The notes: generated by a model from the letters alone, not told the origin. Shown: positions 32,019-43,663, numbered from the stretch's first letter. The stretch: 64,000 nucleotides of DNA from Macrosoma leucophasiata (GCA_036365455.1 JAWQUS010000020.1:6235001-6299000), one strand, 5' to 3'. Made by a program: numbers and translations.

Positions 32019-33118
32019 CATTGATATACAAAAACCCAAGATGCACAGTCGCGTATAAACTTCGCACTCGAAACTGTCGTCAGTTGTACTAACGTAGTTA
32101 TAGATAACACATGACCTTATTTTTTTACAAAGTGAACCTTAGTAGTAAGAGTTTAAGTTCTCTTTTTAAAACAATATGCAAAAACTAAACAAATTTTACG
32201 ACCGAAATTCATGAGAGGCACAAGGAATTGAATAGAGTCAAATAAATAAAATAATAATATAAATATTTTGTTTGATTTATTTTTGTATCTTATTACAGGT
32301 GCCTATTTAATCGAGTTTGTAAAATTTACGTTCACAGTTTTTAAATGTTTTATGCCCATATTACAATTCATATAGCTATGCGATATGAAATAATATTATT
32401 ATGTTTTTAGTTTAATTATGTATTAAAAAATTTTTGGTATGTATTAAAACGGAATAAAAAAGCAATAATAATAATTTTATGCATTGATTAAATAATATAA
32501 AATCCATAAATTGTTAATAATATTACTAACAAATTAGGTCAATTTGTCTATGTCAATTATCAAATTATTAAATACTAAAAATATATTAATACATAATAAT
32601 ATATTATATTAATTTAAAAGTTAATTATTAAATAAATACTTAAAAAGTTAATTATTAAATTAGTAATAAAAAATATGTGTGATTTCAGAAAATCGACTCC
32701 ATTGACAAGAACAGAGCCGTTATACGACTAAAACAAAATGAGCCTAATACGTTTTTATGACCGTAGACCGTACAACTATTGAAGTTTGCCGTATTATACT
32801 AAGATCGATGAGTGAAGTTATAAACAAAATTAAATCAAAATCAATTCAACATCGCTATATTTACTCATTTATATGACAAATGTAAATCAATAAAGTCTTT
32901 TACTTACCGTAAGTACGATATCCCATCCGTTTTCATCGGTATAGACGTATTATTTTTACAATTTTTAACGGAACACTTCGGCATACTTGACTTTCGAACT
33001 GCTCTAAGACTGACGTGATACTATTTGAAATGAGCGCTAAATGTTCATTTTAGCGCTAGTTGCGAGCGGACGGTTTTGAGACGTTGAGTGTGCATCTTGG
33101 GTTTTTTGTATATCAATG
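32019..33118. mobile_element. 1.1-kb non-autonomous hAT-like element
   Basis: Inverted ends begin CATTGATATACAAAAA and continue to CCCAAGATGCACA on both sides (one A-run length difference). Flanks AGTTCATT (32011-32018) and AGTTCACT (33119-33126) match in seven of eight bases, an 8-bp duplication. The interior is very AT-rich and non-coding. Confidence 0.72.
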
Positions 33119-33126
33119 AGTTCACT

Positions 33127-33560
33127 ATTAAATATTCTGGAAGGAATGCATAAAGTATCCATTATTGCGTTTGAAGGGCTTACTAGGTATTTTATGACGT
33201 CATAATGAAGACGAAGGTATCTTCATTACAATAATAATAATGTGTTCAGAATGCCACTTTTCAAGAAAGATGCACATTAATGGTCGATGTCGATTAAATA
33301 ATATTTAACTAACCTGTTACTGACGTCAATTCGTTCTATTTTTAGATAAATAACAAAGACATTATAACAAATTTCTTATATTGTAATTGCTGTGCTATGT
33401 AAATGATGTCTGTTTGTGAAATTTGTGATATTTAATGATTTTCATGATAAAAATATCGTCCATAAAACATATATGAACATTCTTCTATAATAACTTTTTT
33501 TCTTTAAGAATTAATAATTCTCTAATGCCCATATAGATAATCCTTCAGACGCTAAATATT
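33127..33560. other. Unassigned sequence
   Basis: AT-rich; CCTGTTACTGACGTCAATTC at 33314 resembles 28054, suggesting an old shared repeat. Confidence 0.4.
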
Positions 33561-33561
33561 A

Positions 33562-33632
33562 TGCGATACCACTCCTGAAGCCTAAGGTGTTGGTGTGTAT
33601 GTGTGGAAGGTTTAGGCTCGTACATTAATAAT
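33562..33632 (-). repeat. A-element scrap
   Basis: GCGATACCACTCCTGAAGCC and AAGGTGTTG are internal A-element sequence in reverse; both ends are gone. Confidence 0.6.
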
Positions 33633-33701
33633 TATGAGATAATAATTTAAAGCAGTATCTATAAAAATCTGTAAGATATACCTAGTTACTTTATTATGTC
33701 A

Positions 33702-33865
33702 CTAGCGGCCCGCCCGGCTTCGCGCGTAGCCTAAAGCCTTCCTCGATAAATGAGTTATCTAACACTGAAAGAATTTTTCAAATCGGACCCGTAGTTCCTG
33801 AGATTAGCGCGTTCAAGCAAACAAACTAACAAATGAACTCTTCAGCTTTATAATATTAGTATAGA
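33702..33865 (-). mobile_element. Short Helitron
   Basis: CTAGCGGCCCGCCCGGCTTC at the left (reversed 3' end) to ATAATATTAGTATAGA (reversed TCTATACT start). Host A at 33701 and T at 33866; no duplication. Same subfamily as 5820. Confidence 0.88.
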
Positions 33866-33922
33866 TAAAGGAGAAGAAGGCGTCCCATACAAAGTAATAT
33901 CTATCATTATAATATTTATAAT

Positions 33923-34217
33923 ATTTTTTTTTTTTTTTTATGTAACCGAAGTGGCAAACAAGCATGCAGATCACATTGATGTTCAGTGATAACTGCAGCC
34001 TATAGACACCCACACAAAGACCAAGGTCAAAATGCAGATGCGTTACCACTCCTGAGGCCTAAGGTATTACGCCTCTGTGCCGGAAATTACAGGGCCGTAC
34101 ATTACCACCTGACCGGAACACGACAGTGCTAAACACTACCATTTAGCGGCAAGTATATTTGGTAATGAGGTGGTGCCTACGCCCGCGAGCTCCGTCACTG
34201 GAGCTCTACCACCAGTA
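33923..34217 (-). repeat. A-element, complete
   Basis: T-run and ATGTAACCGAAGTGGC to GGAGCTCTACCACCAGTAA; close to consensus. Confidence 0.92.
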
Positions 34218-34398
34218 AAATGCGAGTATTATGTCACATTTAAAACAAGATGTTCTTCCGTTGTTAATCTATTTAAAACAATATTTAATGTACCTATTAA
34301 GTACGTACTGACGTCAATGCTTTACTATTTCAGTTAACTAGTTTTATAAATAAGAGTGTTCAAATGTAAAATAAATTATTTCCTCAACTTAATTATAA

Positions 34399-34494
34399 AC
34401 GTAACCGGCGATTCGTGGGTGTTTGCATGTATGCTTCAATGCATGCATATACCTCTGCCTACCCCTTCGGGGATTACAGTCGTGAAGTTACGTT
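34399..34494 (+). mobile_element. SINE-1, 3' part only
   Basis: GTAACCGGCGATTCGTGGG to CTCTGCCTACCCCTTCGGGG and CGTGAAGTTACG. The tRNA-like head is absent. Confidence 0.85.
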
Positions 34495-34608
34495 ACGTTA
34501 CTTAATTATAGTAATGAACTAAAAACAAAGAGTAAGTACAATTGATTGTATCAAATAAATGTAGAGCTCGGATTATAAGCGTTAGTCTGTCCCCAGACCC
34601 TTGACGGT

Positions 34609-35240
34609 TACTGGTGGTAGAGTTCCAAGTGTAGGAGCTCGAAGGCGTAGGCACCACCACATCATCTAACCTATCTGACGCTAAATGGTATTGTTCGGCA
34701 TTATCGTGTTCCGGTTAGATGGTAATGTATGGCCCTATTTGACTGCCTCGTTGGCTCAGTGGTCGCAATCGTGATGGTGAAGCCTGAGGGCCTGGGTTCG
34801 ATCCCCAGGTCGGGAGAATCTAATATTGGTTTTTTCTGTGAGGAAACTCCCAGTAGAAGCCCGGAGTCTGGTCGTGCCTCGGAGAACACGTAAAGCCGTA
34901 AGTCCTGCGCCCGATCTCTCTCCGGTCGTGTCGGATTCCGTCTCATCGGGTTATGAGAGTAAAGGAATAGAGAGTGCATCTGCGTTTGCGCATACACTTG
35001 TGTGCTAGTCTCCGTTGAGATTGGCCGGCGTGACCGAAGTTCGGTCTGGAGGACATTATTATTTTATTATTATAATTGTATGGCCCCGTAATAACCACAG
35101 GGACATGACACCTTAGGTCTCAAGGGTGGCAACGCATTTGCATTTTTATCTCTGGTTTTTATGTAGATGTGTTAAGCTGCAGTCATCACATAACATCAAT
35201 GTGAGCTGCATGCTTGTTTGTCACCTTCCTTACTTAATCT
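34609..35240 (+). repeat. A-element (A2) split by SINE-2
   Basis: Left piece 34609-34735, from TTACTGGTGGTAGAGTTCC; right piece 35077-35240, to TTTGTCACCTTCCTTAC. TGTATGGCCC occurs at both junctions, as the target duplication of the insert. Confidence 0.87.
34736..35076 (+). mobile_element. SINE-2, tRNA-headed
   Basis: The head CTCGTTGGCTCAGTGGTCGC (A box) and GGGTTCGATCCCC (B box) is followed by a GC-rich body (CCCGGAGTCTGGTCGTGCC, TGGCCGGCGTGACCG) and an ATTATT tail. TGTATGGCCC flanks it on both sides. Confidence 0.87.
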
Positions 35241-35309
35241 TATATTTTACTAGCGACAAGCCTCGACTTCTCATGGGTGCAATTTAGAACAAAAATCCTT
35301 AGTACGGCA

Positions 35310-35522
35310 CCCACGACATATTTTTATACCTAAGGTATAAACCTGTGTCGTGGATGCCGTTGTACACATACAGTACATACACACCCAAACCCGAAACAAA
35401 TATCTGTCCCGTAGTCCATACAAATATTTGTCCCGGTGCAAGGATCGAACCCGTGACCCCTCGAATCAAACGGTCGTCTCACACAGCGGTGTGAGACGAC
35501 CCAGTTAGACCCGCTGGGTCGT
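35310..35522 (-). mobile_element. SINE-3, inverse copy
   Basis: Reverse of 19671: GGCACCCACGAC, CAAATATTTGTCCCGG, GATCGAACCCGTGACC (reversed B box). The head contains a perfect 13-bp palindrome (GGTCGTCTCACAC / GTGTGAGACGACC, 4-base loop) at about 35471-35502. Confidence 0.8.
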
Positions 35523-35533
35523 CAGAAGTAAAG

Positions 35534-35846
35534 AACATAACTACACGCCTGTTATCCCCGAAAGGGTAGGCAGAGGTAAGTGAAAGCATTCAAGCATACA
35601 TGTCAAATGTCAACACCCCCGATTAGCCGGTTACGTTTTGGCCAATTTAACAGGTGGCAAGCCTGTTGACATTTCCTGGAATATGATAAAACTCAGACGT
35701 ACTGCGAAACTTCCTAAAAAATCTCAATAGAATCAGAGATAAAGGATTTTACAACATTATCTCTGATAGCTCCAGAGCCGAGGATGGAATCTAGGACCCC
35801 AGTGTAGAAAGAGTGGCCTGCTACCCACTACTTCTAACCCACGAGT
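35534..35846 (-). mobile_element. SINE-1, diverged
   Basis: ACTACACGCCTGTTATCCCC and GGGTAGGCAGAGG (tail), GGTTACGTTTTGGCC, then AGTGGCCTGCTACCCAC (head). It is more worn than the other copies. Confidence 0.82.
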
Positions 35847-35867
35847 TATGAACGGCTCGAAAATATC

Positions 35868-36108
35868 TTAACTTCGTATTGCCTCACAATTAAATAATGT
35901 ATCTAAGGTTTGATATATACGGACTATTTGTGTGGGAAAATAAAATTGTGGTTTTTACTATTTCCCTTCAATTTCTGCATATTTTCTTACCTTTTAAACC
36001 TTCCCTGGACTTCCAAAAATCATTCAAAACCAAAATTAGCCAAATCGGTCCAGCCGTTCTCGAGTTTTACGAACTAACGAACAGTAATTGATTTTTATAA
36101 ATAGAATA
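35868..36108 (-). mobile_element. Helitron, F subfamily, 3' end missing
   Basis: ACTTCGTATTGCCTCAC to ACGAACAGTAATTGATTTTT. The CTAG end is lost on the left, where it abuts SINE-1. Confidence 0.75.
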
Positions 36109-36371
36109 GATAATAGATAGGTATATATATATAGATAATGTGATAAAAATCATTCGTCTTAAAGTTGTGGTCTCCCAATAGATATTTTCTACGCTTCACC
36201 AACTAAAAAGTGACAGTTAATATTGAAGAAATTGTGATGCAGTCCTCACTATGTCCAGTATGATTTACGATAAGACGTCACTAATTTTGAAATTAGTGAT
36301 CAATGGCGGTCAACCATTGCAATGGGGCGATTGTAAGTGTCGTAACGATGGTAAGGCATGGACGTTTTGAT

Positions 36372-36482
36372 GGTGGTAGAGCTCCAGTGACGGTGTTCGC
36401 GGGCGTAGGCACCACCGCATTACCTAATATACTTGCCGCTAAGTGGTAGTGTTCAGAACTATCGTGTTCCCGTAAGGTGGTA
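36372..36482 (+). repeat. A-element 5' half, head of a fold-back
   Basis: GGTGGTAGAGCTCCAGTGAC to TTCCCGTAAGGTGGTAA, then an immediate switch to an inverted copy. Confidence 0.88.
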
Positions 36483-36669
36483 AAGGTCAAAATGCAGATG
36501 CGTTACCACTCGTAAGGCCTCAGGTGTTATGCCTCTGTGAGGGAAATTACAGGGCCATACCTGACCGGAACACGATAGTGCTGAACACTACCATTTAGCG
36601 GCAAGTAAATGAGACAATGCGGTGGTGCCCACGCCCGCGAGCTCCGTCACTGGAGCTCTACCAAAAGTA
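36483..36669 (-). repeat. A-element, inverted against 36372
   Basis: AGGTCAAAATGCAGATGCG to CACTGGAGCTCTACC. The arms of the pair are about 110 bp. Confidence 0.88.
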
Positions 36670-37176
36670 ACGATAATGTCACTAATGCAATACGTTTTTA
36701 TAAGTATCATGAACCTTATCGGCAGTTTGCAAGTATGAATGGATAAAAAAAAGAAACAAGAAAATGACCTTAATCTAAATTGAACAAGGAACGCGCTATA
36801 AACAATGCAAAATGTAAATAAAACACCATGGTAATGTTCCATATCACGACAACGTAGAGTTGTTCTTAGCTCATTACGCAATAACACAATGGAATATCAA
36901 ACTCAACTCCAAACTTGATTCGAGACAAAAAAGATCACTCTGAAACAACAACTTGTAAGTCAGCAACGTCATCGACATAGTCATAACAACTGATGCGCAT
37001 GAGCCAACATACGTATCAATAATTATGTAATACAATTAAATAATGAGGATAAACATAAGGAAACAGGACACGTCAGATAACAAGTTTACTGGTATTTAAT
37101 CTTGAAAAGCCAAAAATAGAATGCGTTTTGATTTAGCAATTTCTAAACAAACGTACTATCACGTAGGACCGTGCGA

Positions 37177-37332
37177 TCCTCAGTTGATATAACTTGACAG
37201 AGTTAAATTTCGCCTGCGCCGGCACAACAAATACAGCGCACGCGCAGTCCGCGTACCGCTCGCTCATACAACGCGCGTGTCCCGAACGTAAATAAAAGAG
37301 CGCGCGTGCAAAATAGTTGCTGTGAACCTAAA
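37177..37332 (+). promoter_or_regulatory. CpG-rich promoter region of exon 1B
   Basis: TCAGTT at 37180 fits the arthropod initiator. A dense CpG island-like stretch follows at 37206-37313, with an NRF1-like GCGCACGCGCAG and an ATAAAAG (TATA-like) near 37292. The composition contrasts sharply with the AT-rich flanks. The transcription start is not determined. Confidence 0.45.
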
Positions 37333-37383
37333 ATGTCGTTGACCCTCCCAAAAACTGACGGGAGATTGTGTTTTGTGAAGTGA
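37333..37383 (+). promoter_or_regulatory. Upstream ORF in the exon 1B leader
   Basis: ATG at 37333 opens 16 codons (MSLTLPKTDGRLCFVK) to TGA at 37381-37383, 12 bases before the main ATG. If transcribed it could limit translation from exon 1B. Exon 1A also has an upstream ORF. Confidence 0.4.
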
Positions 37384-37395
37384 TCAATCGTAATA

Positions 37396-37896
37396 ATGCC
37401 CGAAGGACCAGATTCTTTCACGTTCACGATACCCATTATACGGTACACCATGGAATCCGAGGATGTGTCGAGCAACGATAGGCAGCAGCCGATTACTAAG
37501 AAGATGTCTCTTCTAGCACCGGTGAAAATAGAGACACCGGATAGCAGTAGGCGATCATCGGAGCCTACGAAATTTTACATACCTCCTCAGTGTAATAACA
37601 GACTGTCGCCGAGAAGTGCTAGGAAACGTGACTCCAGAAGGAATTCTAAGACTGATAAAGGAGATTCGCCGTCCAAAGAGACTTTAGGTCCTAAACCGTG
37701 TAACTGTGAGGACTGTAGAGCGTCCAGTCCATTGCCTCCTGGATATGGCCCGCAGACGTTATCTCCTGGTTATGATCAAATGAAATCCTCATTACTTGAG
37801 GTTCCGTGGAATGAAGACTACACTGAGGCTTCGAGTGATGATTTGAGCTCGGAATGGGATTCCGATGTGCCTGAACCACCGCCTCCCACGCATAAG
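37396..37896 (+). CDS. First coding exon 1B of an unidentified host gene
   Basis: The exon is 167 codons in phase 0, ending at a splice donor (AAG|GTAATT, intron from 37897). The start is the ATG at 37396; an in-frame ATG at residue 19 is an alternative. The N-terminus is followed by a disordered Ser/Lys/Arg region (residues 50-95, with SPRSARKRDSRRNSK: basic, likely phosphorylated). CNCEDC sits at 102-107, then Pro/Gly-rich SPLPPGYGPQTLSPGYDQ, and an acidic tail SSDDLSSEWDSDVPEPPPP. No signal peptide or membrane segment. The CxCxDC motif, disorder, phase-0 donor and final Lys parallel exon 1A at 7351. A Ser-rich and acidic regulatory N-terminus would suit a signalling enzyme (inositol-trisphosphate 3-kinase crossed my mind), but this is a guess. 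The catalytic exons are not in the window. Confidence 0.78.
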
Positions 37897-40800
37897 GTAA
37901 TTGGATGATCATTAATCACTCTTTAAATTGACATGCAACCTTCCGCTTCTAAATATAAATAAGCAAAGGATGTTACTGATAATATTGAAGAAACAAAATA
38001 ATGATTTCTAACTACTAGCTGCTAATGTAAAGTAGATCTCGAAAATAATAAAATAGATAAGGTAATCAATACAAATCTAATTAGAAGTCTAATTATTAGG
38101 TTGAAATGGCATTTATATTTACATTTACATCTTTATATAAGAAAAAACAAAATTGATGATGATCCAACTTAAATGAGAAAAAAAAAAATGTGTGGGCGTC
38201 ATTTATTGAAAATACAGAAGACAGTAAACAAGTTATAGCCAAGTATTGGTATCGAATGTACAAAAGAATCAATAATAATTAATGTAGCTCATTGAATTGC
38301 AAATATACAGACAGAGCATGTCCAAATTTTAAAACAGTGACATTCTTATAATCAACTTATTTTTGAAGCATTCCAATGAAGACTTAAATATTTTAGTTTG
38401 TGTAAGCAAAAAGGTATAGTCGTTTCAATCCGTCTTAAATTATAAAGCTTTATTTTAACGAGAATTGCACAAGTAATATATGTATTTGGTCCCATAATTT
38501 CCGGTACTTAGACCTCAGGAGAGGCAACTACATAAAAATCAGAGATTTCAATGCAGGTAAACGACATTGAAATATCTGGATTATGCGTATAGAGGCTACA
38601 GTATCATTTACCATCAATTTGAACTGTTTGCTTGTTTGCCCCTTCGACTGTAATTTAGTGTTCACTTCACTTGTTTTGTGATTTAGTTTTCAATAAATAA
38701 TTTTATGACATAAACATTTTCTAATACATTCGAATTCAGAGCCATACATGCCCATCGAATGCCATCCTAATATGAGTTAAATGATTTCACTAATATTGGT
38801 GAAGCCTCTTAATTTTGGTACTTCATTATTTTGTCCCTCTGGATTGAATGCCTAATGGTTGATGTGTATCGCTAGCACTAATTTGATTTGCAGGGCGTCC
38901 AAAGAGTTTTTACTTGGCATAATGAGAATTAGCGCGACCATGACTGGCCGAATATTTAAATGAAAAAAAGTTTATTTTAAATTATCGAACAATAAACAAA
39001 TGAAGATTTTTTTACATTGCTCTCTTACTTTATCAACTGTGAACACACGATTTTATATTAATTAAAAATCTGTGAATTTGCACTGAATTTATGCCCGTTT
39101 ACCTGATTCCGGAGTTATCGGACCCTCCGAATAAGCTGGTGTCAATCAACACAAAACCTGACTACGTGTGTCGTCAAGAACAATAACCTGATCTGCGGTA
39201 CCTCGGTACAGTCTCCAATTTGGTGAGTGGCTTGCACGTTAGTTATTGGGGTGTTTGATCCGGAGGGATAGGTGATCTGGTGCCGAAGTTTTGAGGGTGA
39301 TCATCATACTGTACTTAGAATTTATAATCCGCCTTGGTGTGACTATTTACACGTCCCACCAAATATTAATGTTCTCTATCCATTTTCTGATCCCTTGCTA
39401 GATATATCGATATACACAGTATAATTAGTATAAAACTTTATATCTATCGACACGTGTTAAACAATTTTATCCAATACCAATTAGAAGGCAATTGAATTAA
39501 CTTAATATCGACTTCAATTGAATGGAGCAAATAGAACAAAATGTTCACGAATTGGACAAAAAACTCGAATCGCTAAACGATACCATTCGATTCCAATGAT
39601 TAAATCGGTTCAGATGTCATTATCAATAGTGAATTATAATGGCGGGTAAATCGGCTAATGATATTCGTCATTAAATCAATATTATTAGACCGGTTAACGT
39701 GTTTCCATTCTCTAATTTATAAGAATATAGGTACATTTAATTTTAAATGTGTTAATATTTCTGTGAATTTCGCTCTGTTATATAAACGTTTTGCAATTTT
39801 TTATGAACATATGTAGTTCATTAGAAGAAAAGAACTCTACTTAAGAACTTCGAACAAATAATTCTGTCTATGAAACTATTGTTTGTAAACACAAACGCGT
39901 TTTTTTGTCTCAATAGTTTTTCATTACGAACTACATGGAGAAAACAAAACAGTTCCTACATAGATAATACCTACATACCAAACAAATTACAGTATACAGC
40001 TAGTATAAGCGTAAAACAGTATTTCAAAATGATATCTCGTCAAAATTTTTGAACTCAAAACTCGTAAAGAAGTAAAGAAAATTGATGCTTGCAATTAATT
40101 TAATATTTATCAATTTCCTTTGAATTACTTTGTTGGCCTGACGTGCATCGACAACGGAAACAGTTCCATGTCACATGTCATTAAATACCAGTTTTTTATT
40201 ACTGTAGTTATCCTCCGAACTAATTTGTTGAACGATATATCAAAAATCTTCTTTTTTATCAAAATGTATTTGCTTTAAGACACTACGGAATTCTAGCCAG
40301 TTTGTAGCATTTATTCTCATCGTTGTTGTTTTAAAATAATTTTATATATTCACTTAGGTACCATTAAGGTTAATCAGGCATCAAGCAGGAATATAAAACT
40401 TAATATCGTTTAACGTCACGGCTTAAAAAAGTGTTTTAATCATTATAGTACATCCTATTTATTTGGCATTGACTATTATTTGAACTACCATTAAAATATG
40501 TCACTTTTGTGTAGACGTAAAATGTATTTGTGTCATGCTTCGTAAGTACCACTCTACCCACCTAACTTTTTTGTCTAAGTAGGTATTAACATACAGATTT
40601 ATATTGGCTTTCTGAAATTTATTTAGCCGTGTGATCTTTATTTTAGTCATTAAATACAGAGTAGTATTGCATGAATATTTCAAAAAGCGAATATTTTTGT
40701 ACACTTTCCAACCAACCCACAGTTCCAGACCATGTTTCTGTCATCATCATACATGTTCTTAGGTACATTTTATTAAATTATTTTCATTCGTCATCTCTAG

Positions 40801-42060
40801 CGTTTTTGTTTTTTGATTCGTTTTGTAATTTGAAATTAATTTTATATTTCAGTACCAACCAATAATGTCAATGTGATGCATTGACATTACTTTAGCATTT
40901 TACTATTTTGCTTATTTGTTAAAATAGTTATTTTGTTCATTTGCACAGGCAAATGTGAAATTTGATGTGAACAACGGAGTTGTTGTAATATATAATTACA
41001 AATCGTCAATAATGGATTGATTAATTAATTGAATAAGTACTTATTTTTATCGTTAAATCTTCTTTACATCAGTATCCGTTGTCATTTATATTTCGAGTAT
41101 TACTATTGCCATGATCCAGTGCCATAAATGATTTTAATTTATGAATTAAATTTTACGTATTATGTCTGCAACTCACTTCAAGGGAAGTGTAAAAAATTTC
41201 TTGAATAAGAAATAATCAAACTGAAGTACCTAATAGACTGAAGAGCAATTTTTCGAACCCTTATAAAAAAGACAAAACAGCCCAACCAAGCTCTATATCT
41301 TCCTCAACTCGAGGGATAAATCTTAACTGTAAAAAAATATCGAAAACCCACAACATATCAAGGATTAATATCATTCCTACGCAGGAACAAATTTAAATTA
41401 AAAAAAAAACTTATTTTAAAACCTGATGTAGGATAGGGGTTAGGCGTATAAACATAAAAATAATTGACAGGCTTAGAAAAAGGTAATGCAATTAAACTAG
41501 AGCCCAGTTCAGAGTAATCTCCCAAAGCACTATCTGACTTGCGTTTGCGCCGCACGATTTTGATTTATCGACATCCATATCAACTGTGCTTTCACTGCCA
41601 TCAGCATGGGTGCCTTGCATTGCGTTCACCGTTAGGCCAAGCGTGTGCCGTGCCAATAACCCCCTTCCTTTCACGCATCTCACGCATTGTCCCATTGTCT
41701 GCATTCAAACTTTAAACACCATCATTTTATGTATTTAGATTAGTGGCTCTTCTTCTAAATTGCAGTTCCTTGCGTCAATTTGTTGAAATATTATTTCGTG
41801 TATTCTATGTTTCTAAGTACCTACTGTTATATTTTGGAACATATTCGTTTTTGTGTTGATGGTCTGATAATTAAAGTCGTTCGTTACTATACACGCCTTG
41901 TTGAACAATGTTGATGATGATTTTAACATGTTGATAGATGAACCTAGAATTAAGGTGATATAGAAATTAAAGCAATTTTTCAAAATATCACTTTTTTGTA
42001 CAATTCAATTATACTAATTGGAGCCCCTTTTAAATTGTGCTTGGTCGCGGGCAGACTGAA
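37897..42060. other. Repeat-poor intron downstream of exon 1B
   Basis: About 4.2 kb with only one worn A-element (38488-38650). No exon was recognised. The contrast with the dense repeats before 36.7 kb is clear. A GC-richer patch at 41530-41700 has an open frame on the minus strand, but no domain was recognised. The stretch could hold regulatory sequence of promoter 1B; this is inference from repeat depletion. Confidence 0.5.
38488..38650 (+). repeat. A-element, worn
   Basis: CCCATAATTTCCGGTACTTA and CAATTTGAACTGTTTGCTTG with GTTTGCCCCTTC. Strongly diverged, so old. Confidence 0.65.
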
Positions 42061-42065
42061 AAGCG

Positions 42066-42145
42066 GTAGCTTGTGTTGTATACGCGAGAAAATCCGCAAA
42101 TTTAATTTCTACAATGTATGAAGCTCGCGAAAACCTACGAAAACG
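42066..42145 (-). repeat. P repeat, partial
   Basis: GTGTTGTATACGCGAGAAAA to GAAGCTCGCGAAAACC matches the right arm of the palindrome at 44006. Confidence 0.7.
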
Positions 42146-42615
42146 TGTTTTCTAAGTGAATAACAGTTATTAAAATTATATACACCCCTATCTTAAAACG
42201 TCTATATACTAAAATAGCAATGACAATACTTAATATACGCAATATTTTTTTTTGCTTAAAACTTTAATGTAAATATCGGCACACTTTAACTCAGGTTTAC
42301 TAACTTGACTTCGATCAGTCGACATGTCTCATTTAAAAAGGTTTTTATCGAGATTCAAGATCCGTTTAAAAGCCTAGTATATAAATTAGTCATCAATCAT
42401 TAGGCATCTAACTGAATCGATTCATCATTTTTTTTATTCGCTAGCAATTAAGTGACATTTGTAGTACAATTTTCTTTTTAAACTATTATTATCTAACTAG
42501 ATGGTCAAGAGACGAGGGTTTCTTAATATTAGTATGGATAAAATAAGGTCATTTGTACGCAATATGCAAGTTGAGTCTGGGTAATCTTTGTCTTTGTTGG
42601 TGAATGGTTTTAATG

Positions 42616-42885
42616 AATAACGTCACTTCACGCCTGTATTCCGCGAAGGGGTAGGCAGAGATGAATACATGCATTCCAACATACGTAAATAACAAACATC
42701 ATAGGGTTAGGGTTGGGTTATTCGTCAATTCGACACAAATGAGCGGACACCCAGTTACCTTTTGTCTCATGTAGCGAGGTTGCTTAGGGAGCGTGTCTGT
42801 GTCTATTGACATTGCCAGGAGCATTGAAACTCCCCGACTCAGGGAACCCAAAACCCCAGCGTAGCAATAGTAGCCATTTTGAATA
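42616..42885 (-). mobile_element. SINE-1, heavily diverged
   Basis: CACTTCACGCCTGTATTCC and GGGGTAGGCAGAG (tail) with the reversed head CCAGCGTAGCAATAGTAGCC. The middle is much altered and includes GGGTTAGGGTTGGG. Confidence 0.68.
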
Positions 42886-42904
42886 AATTAGTTATTAATA
42901 ACAT

Positions 42905-42980
42905 TTGATTTTTTCGGGTTCCGGAGCCTATAAGGAACCCTTATAATTTCATCGTCCTTTCATCCAACTTTCCACAGCTT
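42905..42980 (+). repeat. GGGTTCC-type repeat scrap
   Basis: TTTTTTCGGGTTCCGGAGCC and AAGGAACCCTTATAATTTC. Only the start of the family. Confidence 0.55.
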
Positions 42981-43419
42981 AGAGTAGGAAGTCTAAATAC
43001 TAGAAAGCTGCTATTTAGCCTTAACATAAATAAATAAATATATTTACAATAATTTTTAGGCCCACATTCAGAGTCCGATTTTTTGTTAGTGTGTCACCCC
43101 TCAGTTAGCTCAAGGGATGCGTGAAAAAAAATTACGGTAATGGTGCATAATAACGAATTTAAAAGAAAAATTATCACAGCTGAGTAGTCTCGATAGCTTT
43201 ACGAGTAATACTCGCTGAACTTATAAATTTTACCTGGACTTGGAGCAACCTGGCATCGCAGGGATTCTTGCAATGGAAGCTGTAAAAAGGGATATTTGAA
43301 AACGGGAAAAATATACATTTGGACAGTTTTTGACAACACATTTATTATTATAGTTCTTGTGATTAACGCGTTAAAGCAATCAACCACTGAAACAAATTCT
43401 TAAGTATACGAGTAGAGAG

Positions 43420-43663
43420 CATAGAGCAACACTGGCCAATTTCGCCTCTGTCAAAGTACAAGCCCAAATGGTCCTACGAATGTCGCCCAGATGTTTAAAT
43501 GTGTGCGTGAAATTGTTTACGTATTTTGTTAAAGTCAAAGTGTGAGTTTCGTAGTAAAATACGATTCATGTAGTGTGTGTGTGTATCATATGTAGTGCCC
43601 TTCACAAAAAATGACAGACTGTTTTTCATCGGTAATAAGCGCTATGAATATGGTTGCTCTATG
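43420..43663. mobile_element. hAT-like MITE with perfect 8-bp duplication, second site
   Basis: Ends CATAGAGCAACAC and CATAGAGCAACCAT (reverse complement). GTAGAGAG flanks it on both sides (43412-43419 and 43664-43671). 244 bp; the interior matches the 29252 copy (GTACAAGCCCAAATGG, ATGACAGACTGTTT) with an internal deletion near the right end. Confidence 0.92.

Noticed and set aside
41492..41704. Open frame on the minus strand in a GC-richer patch (70 codons)
   Set aside because: No domain, splice context or second copy; the frame could be chance in a less AT-rich patch.
42715..42740. GGGTTAGGGTTGGG resembling telomere repeat
   Set aside because: Insect telomeres are TTAGG; this is a short stretch inside a decayed SINE-1.
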